Assembly: GCA_964019695.1 (NCBI GenBank)
Contig: OZ026525.1
Location: 83,462,279 to 83,526,278, forward strand
Reading direction: 5' to 3'
Origin: Loripinus fragilis
Taxonomy: Eukaryota; Mollusca; Bivalvia; Lucinida; Lucinidae
DNA length: 64,000 nt
Shown: piece by piece, positions 55,991-64,000 of the stretch
Position numbering within the stretch: position 1 is the first letter of the stretch
How the letters are laid out: each line of letters starts with the position of its first letter
Notes under the pieces: generated by a model
Told to the model about the DNA's origin: nothing
Databases searched by the model: none
Seen by the model: only the letters and a program-made list of their open reading frames with translations
Made by a program: the position numbers and the translations under genes

Positions 55991-56641
55991 GATGTTCAGT
56001 CAGTAGCATAACACACATAGAAAATTCAAGCGACTAGCAAAGGCTCTAATCAGACTGCGTGTATGCGCCGGCTGATCTGAGTCTTTGCTGGTCGCACAAA
56101 ATACATTGTTGGAATTCTCATGTCGCGACTCATTTGTGGCTGTCTCTTTCTAAGGCGAGACGATGCACGTGGCAGTTAGCGTTTGGCTCAAGACGTTTTC
56201 ACGTCGTGACGTAACGTTATAAGAATTGTGACGTCACCTCATGGGGATCACACAACCGCTTGCTTGAAAAAGCTATCGTTAACGTTCAAGCTCCTGGTGA
56301 TCGAAAATATTAGACTGGTTCTCTCCCTTTAATAGCTTGTCAGCATATTAAATATGCGTAGCAGAAGTGGAGCTTTATCAACGAGGGGAACCAATCTACG
56401 AAAATATCCCTCAGTCTGACTTAAATTTTAACAAAACTGATATCTTGGGGATTCACTTTTACTTTTTTGTATTTTTTTCAATATTAATGATGATCACGGT
56501 ACATTTTTCAACGGTAGAATAAGGTTCTTTGTTCGATCGAATCGACTCCGTATAGATACCGGAACTCGATTGTTGACAGAATGGAAATCAGGCCTTCGTA
56601 TTGCAGATGAATAGAACAGAACAGAGCCTCTAATCGTAACA
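55991..56641. other. Unannotated stretch
   Basis: AATCAGACTGCGTGTATGCG (56047) and GAGTCTTTGCTGGTCGCAC are dispersed-repeat scraps also seen near 44838. TGACGTCA (56229-56236) is a perfect CRE-like octamer without supporting context. No gene recognised. Confidence 0.42.
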
Positions 56642-56670
56642 GCAACCAACCCTCGTTGTTGGTTGGTTGC
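56642..56670. repeat. Perfect 10-bp-stem hairpin
   Basis: GCAACCAACC (56642-56651) pairs with GGTTGGTTGC (56661-56670) over a 9-base loop. Confidence 0.8.
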
Positions 56671-58680
56671 TATCATTATGTCAAAAGGTAGTGTGTTTAT
56701 CATTAACTTGAAAGGCACAGCATTTTTTTCAAGCTAAACTCTGTAAAATAAATTACTTCGATTATTAATTTGTTGAGTTAATAAATGTTCCCAGATGAAT
56801 TTCATTCAGATAAAGGGGAAACTCGGTTCCTTTTTATACTACAGTATTATTGGTAATAAAGGCAGACAATTTTTTTCAGATTTAAGAACATACAGGGAAA
56901 AATGTCTTATGATGATGTAATATCTACTTGTAATCTCGAGCTTGTAATATGCTGACATACTTTACTCATACCTCTAACAGAGCATATACCTATTATGTTT
57001 TATAAGATGCAAAGGGCCAAAGGATGTATATTACAAGTATAGTGATATTTGTGGGACAAGTCTGAATGAATAAAAAAAAGATGCACGAGTCAAAAATATG
57101 GGGTTAATGGTCACGTTAAGTAAAAGAATTCAAACATTATATGACATTAAATGCTAGATAGATTCATAAACTTTTCTCAACAGACATGGCGTGGGAAAAC
57201 AGAAACAGTTGCTCCATATTGTCAAAATGTTTTTTCAATGAAAGAAAGGACAGGACATACGTGCATGCGGAAAGCTGGGATAACAAAAGGTCAATGTGGT
57301 AAAAAGCGTGGTAAATGCACATTAACTCTTGCAGCAAAGTCGATTGGTAGCCAAATTGCCGAATTGAGCTGAACTGAACTTTGTTGGCATGAAAAAGTCC
57401 CAGGCCATAAGCGGATACAGTGGGTGACGCCAATAGCGTTTTTAGTCTGATGCCAATATGCACACCGGCGGGGAGAGGAGTGTTTCAATTGTTTTTTTAT
57501 GTTGTGTGCGATATTTAGGGACATTTTATTTGGAGGTATAGATTGGTAAGTATTTGGTAGTATGGAGAGTTGTTATTGTGTGCATTAAGTACATCCATGT
57601 AATAATGGCCCATTCGAATTGAACAAAAGTTCCTACTTAAGTTCTTACGTAATAGATGCGCACGCACGTTTACACCCGAACGGTTACAGTTGATACTTTA
57701 GTTGGTTGGCAAGTAAACAAAATAATAGCCCTGTATGCTCCACTTCAAATCTTCATCGTATACAAAAAGGATGTTATATACTACACAGCCTATTCTAATA
57801 ATCAATTACGAATAGATGGGATCAAAATGATCTCTAGTAGGTTCGTGATGTCACCCTAGTAGCGACTACCGGTGTTTGAATCAAACTTTAGTTACTAAAG
57901 TAGGGACTTTATTCGATTCAAAGTTGGCCAAGGTCATGGCTCTATAACAAAGGGCAGAAAACTGTTGGGTGTCTTCATCCAATACTTATAATGAGGAAGG
58001 GCCTTTGGGGACTTGGAATATAGTGATATTCCAAGTATATTCCCGACTAAAGCCTCATATATTTGTCCTTGTCGAATTCGCGTTGAAAACGCATTGAAAA
58101 CGCACGTAATACGCATTAGTTTTCCAACGCGAATTTCGAAAATCCAATAAAAACCCACTTTCATTACGCGTTGAACTGCAATGCATCGCATTTACCTGTA
58201 AACCAATCAATTACTAAAGTATAGCAACGCAGTTCAACGTACAATTCACGCTGAAACGCGTTGTTGAACAGCCAATCAAAAAGGTTCAATTGCGTTGCCA
58301 GACCTGTTACATGTAAATCAATGATAATTTTATTATTAAAACCATGAAAACAGCGAAAACAGTATCCCACAAAATGCTTTGTTTATCGTTTCTTTTTTTT
58401 CTTTTTTGTGTCAATGGCACTCACTCATTTATGGCCATCGTTGCGAGCTATTTCATGTCAGCTGACTTCACATCCCATGACATTTGTTTAACATCGGTTA
58501 CAATTCAAATATGTGGACCTGTTCATCGTGTTTAGTCCAACCATATCAAACAGGTCCGTAATTTTGTGTTATCAGGCCTTGGGATCAGCTTTCAGAACCT
58601 GAACCTGCTGCATTTTTGATCAAATAATTAGCTTGAAGTCTTTATCGATCAATTTCTTCTTACTGGCTTGATTAAATTTG
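56671..58680. other. Unannotated stretch
   Basis: About 2 kb with no supportable gene. Frames at 57151-57372 (+, lysine/cysteine-containing) and 57164-57524 (-) overlap on opposite strands and show no known domain. TTGATTCAAACAC / GAATCAAACTTTAG-like short symmetry lies near 57875. Confidence 0.42.
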
Positions 58681-58684
58681 GGTC

Positions 58685-58781
58685 TTCAGTTGATGAGGCT
58701 CCGGGTCCAAGCCTCACAGAAGGCACTGTGTTCAGAGAGAAAGAGAGAGAGAGAGAGAGAAAGAGTGAGAGAGAAAGAAGG
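58685..58781 (+). repeat. SINE-like remnant and GA run
   Basis: CCGGGTCCAAGCCTCACAGA + AGGCACTGTGTT (58701-58732) resembles the B-box region of the window's SINE (CGGGTTCGAGCCTCACCAGC + GCCACTGCGTTGTG). An imperfect GA run (58735-58776) separates it from the satellite array. The A-box half is not seen. Confidence 0.5.
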
Positions 58782-61700
58782 CTGTTTCAACAGTGTCTGA
58801 ACCTATCTGCCGGGCATTGTGCTGCAGGGGTGCAGCTGTTTCAGTGGGGTCCCAAGCTATCTGCCTGCACTGTGTTGCAGGGGTGCAGCTGTTTAAGCAG
58901 TGTCGCAACCTAACTGCTGGGCACTGTGCTGCAGGGGTGCGGCTCTTAAAGCGGTGTCACAACCTATCTGCCGGCACTGTGCTGCAGTGGTGCAGCTGTT
59001 TAAGTGGTGTCGAAACCTATCTGCTGGGACTGTGTTGCAGGGGTGCAGCTGTTTAAGTGGTGTCGGAACCTATCTGCCGGGACTGTGTTGCAGGGTTGCA
59101 ACTGTTTAAGCTGTGTCAAAACCTATCTGCCGGCACTGTGTTGCAGGGGTGCAGCTGTTTAAACAGTGTCACAACCTATCTGCCAGCACTGCGTCCCAGG
59201 GGTGCAGCTGTTTAAGCGGTGTCGCAACCTATCTGCCCGGACTGTGTTGCAGAGGTGCAGCTGTTTAAGTGATGTCGAAACCTATCTGCCAGCACTGTGT
59301 TGCAGAGGTGCAGCTGTTTAAGCGGTGTCAAAACCTATCTGCGGGCACTAAGCTGCAGGGGTGCAGCTGTTTAAGTGGTGTCGAAGCATATCTGCCGGCA
59401 TTGTGTTGCAGGGTTGCAGCTGGTTAAGTGGTGTCGAAACCTATCTGCCGGCACTGTGTTGCAGGGGTGCAGCTGTTTAAGCAGTGTCAAAACCTATCTG
59501 CCTGCACTGTGTTGCAGTTGTGCAGCTGTTTAAGTGACGTCGCAACCTATCTGCCGGCACTGTGCTGCAGGGGTGCAGCTGTTTAAGTGGTGTTGAAACC
59601 TACCTGCCGGCACTGTGCTGCAGGGGTGCAGCTGTTTAAGTGGTGTTGAAACCTATCTGCCGGGACTGTGTTGCAGAGGTGCAGCTGTTTAAGTGGTGTC
59701 GAAACCTTTCTGCCGGCACTGTTTTGCAGAGATGCAGCTGTTTAAGCGGTGTCAAAACCTATCTGCGGGCACTGTGTTGCAGGGGTGCAGCTGGTTAAGT
59801 GGTGTCCAAACCTATCTGCCGGCACTGTGTTGCAGAGCAGAGCTGTGTAAGCGGTGTCGAAACCTATCTGCCGGCACTGTGTTGCTGAGGTGCAGCTGTT
59901 TAAGCCGTGTCACAACCTAACTGCTGGGCACTGTGCTGCAGGGGTTTTGCTGTTTAAGTGGTGTAGAAACCTATATGCCAGCACTGTGTTGCAGGGGTGC
60001 AGCTGTTTAAGTAGTGTGAAACCTTTTCTGCTGGCACTGTGTTGCAGGGGTGCAGCTGTTTAAGTAGTGTGAAACCTTTTCTGCTGGCACTGTGTTGCAG
60101 GGGTGCAGCTGTTTAAGTGGTGTCGAAAAATATCTGCCGGCACTGTGTTGAAGGGGTGCAGCTGTTTAAGAAGTGTGGCAACCAATCTGCTGGCACTGCA
60201 TTGCAGGGGTGCAGCTGTTTGAGCGGTGTCGCAATCAATCTGCCCGGACTGTATTGCAGGGGTGCAGCTGTTTAAGTGGTGTAGAAACCTATCTGCCAGC
60301 ACTGTGTTGCAGAGGTGCAGCTGTTTAAGCGGTGTCGAAACCTATCTACCCGCACTGTGTTGCAGAGGTGCAGCTGTTTAAGCGGTGTCAAAACCTATCT
60401 GCCTCCACTGTGCTGCAGGGGTGCAGCTGTTCAAGTGGTGTCGAAACCTATCTGCCGGCATTGTGTTGCAGGGGTGCAGCTGTTTAAGTGGTGTCGAAAC
60501 CTATCTGTCGGTACTGTTTGCAGGGGTGCAGCTGTTTAAGCGGTGTCTACCCTATCTGCCGGCACTGTGTTGCAGAGGTGCAGCTGTTTAAGTGGTGTCG
60601 CAACCTGTCTGCAGGGCACTGTGCTGCAGGGGTGCAGCTGTTTAAGTGGTGTCGCAACCTATCTGCAGGCGTTATGTTGCAGGAGTGCAGCTGTTAAAGC
60701 GCTGTTAAAACCTACCTGCGGGCACTGTGCTGCAGGGGTGCAGCTGTTTAAGTGGTGTTATAACCTATATGCGGGACGTTGTTGCATAGGTGCAGCTGTT
60801 TAAGTGGTGTCAAAACCTATCTGCCGACACTGCATTGCAGAGGTGCAGCTGTTTAAGCGGTGTTGAAACCTATCTGCCTTCACTATGTTGCAGAGGTGCA
60901 GCTGCTTAAGCCGTGTCCCAAGCTATCTGCCGGAAACTGTCCTGCAGGAGTGCAGCTGTTTTAGTGGTATTGAAATCTACCTGCCGCACTGTGCTGCAGG
61001 GGTGCAGCTGTTTAAGTGGTATCAAAACCTATCGGCAGGCAATGTGTTGCAGAGGTGCAGCTGTTAAAGCGGTGTCGAAACCTATCTGCTGGCACTGTGT
61101 TGCAGGGTTGCAGCTGTTTAAGCGGTGTTGAAACCTATCTGCTGGCACTGTGTTGCAGGGGTGCAGCTGGTTAAGTGGTGTCGAAACCTATCTGCCGGCA
61201 CTGTGTTTCAGAGGTGCAGCTGTTTAAGCAGTGTCACAACCTAACTGCTGGGCACTGTGCTGCTGGGAAGCAGCTTTTTAAGCGTAGTCGCAACCTGTCT
61301 GCTGGCACTGTGCTGCAGGGGTGCAGCTGTTTAAGTGGTGTCGGAACCTATCTGCCAGGACTGTGTTGCAGGGGTGCAGCTGTTAAAGCGGTGTTGAAAC
61401 CTTTTCTGCTGGCACTGTGCTGCAGGGGTGCAGCTGTTTAAGTGGTGTCAAAACCTATCTGCCGGCACTGTGTTGCAGGGGTGCAGCTGTTTAAGCCGTG
61501 TAGAAACCTATCTGCTGGCACTGTGTTGCAGGGGTGCAGCTGTTTAAGCGGTGTCAAAACCTATCTGCCTGCACTGTGCTGTAGGGGTGCATCTTTTTAA
61601 GCGGTGTAGAAACCTTTCTGCCGGCATTGTGCTGCAGAGGTGCAGCTGTTTAAGTGGTGTCGAAACACATCTGCCAGCACTGTGTTGCAGGGGTGCAGCT

Positions 61701-64000
61701 GTTTAAGTGGTTTCGAAACCTATCTGCCAGCACTGTGTTGCTGAGGTGCAGCTGTTTGAGCGGTGTCAAAACCTATCTGATGGCACTGTGTTGCAGAGGT
61801 GCAGCTGTTTAAGCAGTGTCGCAACCTATCTGCTGGCACTGTGTTGCAGGGTTTGCAGCTGTTAAAGTGGTGTCAAAACCTATATGCCTTCACTGTGCTG
61901 CAGGAGTGCAGCTGTTTAAGTGCTGTCAAAACCTATCTGCCGTCACTGTGTTGCAGGGTTGAAGCTGTTTAAGTGGTGTCAAAACCTATCTGCCGGCATT
62001 GTGTTGTAGGGGTGCAGCTGTTTAAGCAGTGTCAAAACCTATCTGCCGGCACTGTGTTGCAGAGGTGCAGCTGTTTAAGTGATGTCGCAACCTATCGTCC
62101 GGCACTGTGCTGCAGGGATGCAGCTGTTTAAGCGGTGTCACAACCTATCTGCCAGCACTGTGCTGCAGGATTGCAGCTGTTTCAGAAGTGTTGAAACCTA
62201 CCTGCAGGCACTGTGCTGCAGGGGTGCAGCTGTTTAAGTGGTGTTGAAACCTATCTTCCGGGACTGTGTTGCAGAGGTGCAGCTGTTTTAGTAGAGTCGA
62301 AACCTATCTGCCGCCACTGTTTTGCAGAGGTGCAGCTGTTTAAGCGGTGTCAAAACCTATCTGGGGGCACTGTGTTGCAGTTGTGCAGCTAGTTAAGTGG
62401 TGTCCAAACCTATCTGCTGGAACTGTGTTGCAGAGCCGAGCTGTTTAAGCGTTGTCGAAACCTATCTGCTGGCACTGTGTTGCTTAGGTGCAGCTGTTTA
62501 AGCTGTGTCACAAGCTAACTGCTGGGCACTGTGCTGCAGGGGTGCAGCTGTTTAAGCGGCGTCGCAACCTATCTGCCGGCACTGTGCTGCAGGGATGCAG
62601 CTGTTTAAGTGGTGTAGAAACCTATATGCCGGCACTGTGTTGCAGGGGTGCAGCTGTTTAAGTGGTGTGAAACCTTTTCTACTGGCACTGTGTTGCAGGG
62701 GTGCAGCTGTTTAAATGGTGTCGAAAAATATCTGCCGGCACTGTGTTGAAGGGGTGCAGCTGTTTAAGAAGTGTGGCAACCTATCTGCCGGCACTGCATT
62801 GCAGGGGTGCAGCTGTTTGAGTGGTGTTGCAACCAATCTGCCCGGACTGTATTGCAGGGGTGCAGCTGTTTAAGTGGTGTAGAAACCTATCTGCCAGCAC
62901 TGTGTTGCAGAGGTGCAGCTGTTTAAGCGGTGTCGAAACCTATCTGCCCCCACTGTGTTGCAGAGGTGCAGCTGTTGAAGCGGTGTCGAAACCTATCTGC
63001 CGGCACAGTGCTGCAGGGGTGCAGCTGTTTAAGTGGTGTTGAAACCTATCTGCCGGCATTGTGTTGCAGGGGTGCAGCTGTTTAAGTGGTGTCGAAACCT
63101 ATCTGCCGTTACTGTGTTGCAGGGGTGCAGCTGTTTAAGCGGTGTCGAACCCTATCTGCCGGCACTGTGTTGCAGAGGTGCAGCTTATTAAGTGGTGTCG
63201 CATCCTGTCTGCAGAGCACTGTGCAGCAGGGGTGCAGCTGTTTAAGTGGTGTCGCAACCTATCTGCAGGCACTGTGTTGCAGGAGTGCAGCTGTTTAAGC
63301 GCTGTCAAAACCTACCTGCGGGCACTGTGCTGCAGGGGTGCAGCTGTTTAAGTGGTGTTATAACATATGCCGGGACGGTGTTGCAGAGGTGCAGCTGTTT
63401 AAGTGGTGTCAAAACCTATCTGCCGACACTGTGTTGCAGAGGTGCAGCTGTTTAAGTGGTGTCGAAACCTATCTGCCGGTACTGTGTTGCAGGGGTGCAG
63501 CTGTTTAATCGGTGTTGAAACCTATCTGCTGTCACTATGTTGCAGAGGTGCAGCTGCTTAAGCGGTGTTGCAAGCTATCTGCCGGGCACTGTGCTGCAGG
63601 GGTGCAGCTGTTTAAGTGGTATTGAAATCTACTTGCCGGCAATGTGTTGCAGAGGTGCAGCTGTTTAAGCGGTGTTGAAACCTTTCTGCCGGCACTGTGT
63701 TTCAGGGGTGCAGCTGGTTAAGTGGTGTCGAAACCTATCTGCCAGCACTGTGTTTCAGAGGTGCAGCTGTTTAAGCGGTGTCGAAACCTATCTGCTGACA
63801 CTGTGTTACAGAGGTGCAGCTGTTTAAGCAGTGTCACAACCTAACTGCTGGGCACTGTTTCAGGGGTGTCCAATTCTATCTGCTGGCACTGTGCTGCAGG
63901 GGTGCAGCTGTTTAAGCGCTGTCTAAACCTATCTGTCAGCACTGTGCTGCAGGGGTGCAGCTGTTTAAGCGCTGTCGAAACCTATCTGCCAGCACTGTGC
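58782..64000. repeat. 53-bp satellite array, about 98 units
   Basis: The unit is approximately TGTTGCAGGGGTGCAGCTGT + TTAAGTGGTGTCGAAACCTA + TCTGCCGGCACTG, with a 53-bp period held over 5.2 kb and still running at the window end. Units vary at a few fixed places (GGGG/GAGG, AAGTGG/AAGCGG, CGAAACC/CAAAACC/CGCAACC). A higher-order duplication of 2,598-2,600 bp (49 units) is shown by rare variants recurring at that offset: the short unit CAGAGC.GAGCTG (59833, 62431), TGTTGAAGGGG (60151, 62749), CACTGCATTGCAGG (60195, 62793), CCCGGACTGTATTGCAGG (60243, 62841) and CACAACCTAACTGCTG (61235, 63835). All open frames here are translations of the repeat. Confidence 0.95.

Noticed and set aside
56229..56236. 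CRE-like TGACGTCA as a promoter element (also 3061-3068)
   Set aside because: An octamer alone is expected by chance at this scale; no promoter, first exon or conserved cluster is nearby. The one at 3061 is inside element Y and is not kept in X.
57151..57372. Lysine/cysteine-containing 73-codon frame as a small secreted peptide
   Set aside because: No signal peptide, no repeatable cysteine pattern, and overlapping frames of equal length on the other strand.
58793..63455. Many 60-90 codon frames with cysteine-rich repeats (CRHCVAGVQLFKWC type)
   Set aside because: They are translations of the 53-bp satellite. Because 53 is not a multiple of three, each frame cycles through all phases and meets the TTTAAG stop about every three units. 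No start, domain or length is constant.
58782..64000. CRISPR-like array
   Set aside because: The units are adjacent without unique spacers and the sequence is animal nuclear DNA; this is a satellite.

Overview
The window is animal (eukaryotic) nuclear DNA, AT-rich and almost wholly non-coding. It is very probably from a bivalve mollusc. The clues are tRNA-derived SINEs with a conserved tail, arrays ending in GGACGGACG-type motifs, arrays containing CAAAGGGCAATAACTC, a GATCAGACTGCGCG-type dispersed repeat, and Tc1-like, LINE and LTR-retrotransposon relics. The species cannot be fixed from sequence alone. I find no convincing host protein-coding gene; most open frames are chance frames in repeats.

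Layout. 1-8 kb: a dead Tc1-like transposase; a 296-bp TTAA-flanked MITE (A); a TA-flanked inverted-repeat element (X) with a sibling copy (Y) inserted inside it; a second TTAA MITE (B) in the opposite orientation. 8-14 kb: two SINEs in inverted orientation, each with a 12-13 bp target-site duplication, flanking an inverted pair of a second tRNA-headed repeat; then a broken gag-like gene with a possible LTR/leader. 14-26 kb: several dispersed families (called R1, F, G, H, J here), a second dead Tc1-like gene, and a 949-bp TTA-flanked element (D). 27-30 kb: a diverged 32-bp minisatellite interrupted by a 235-bp MITE, then an inverted J copy beside a long CT array. 32-42 kb: R1, F and H copies and a ~155-bp tandem array.

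42.2-51.6 kb is the most informative part, a nested stack. A ~145-bp tandem array is split by an 8.66-kb insertion bounded by AGGCCCTGTCACAC inverted repeats and a TAA duplication (E). E contains a 5'-truncated LINE. The LINE is split, exactly inside a codon series, by a 6.22-kb element with a TTAA duplication (C). C contains a SINE, another MITE and minisatellites. Removing C plus one TTAA restores the LINE reading frame, and removing E restores the array. C shares its ends and a conserved subterminal block with MITEs A and B. It carries one convincing minus-strand first exon, basic and ending at a splice donor, so C looks like a large, possibly once autonomous, parent of A and B.

51.6-58.7 kb holds R1 fragments, a 190-bp array and a 478-bp near-perfect foldback element whose empty site is seen elsewhere in the window. 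58.78 kb to the window end is a 53-bp satellite of about 98 monomers, with a higher-order duplication of about 2.6 kb (49 monomers). It continues beyond the window.
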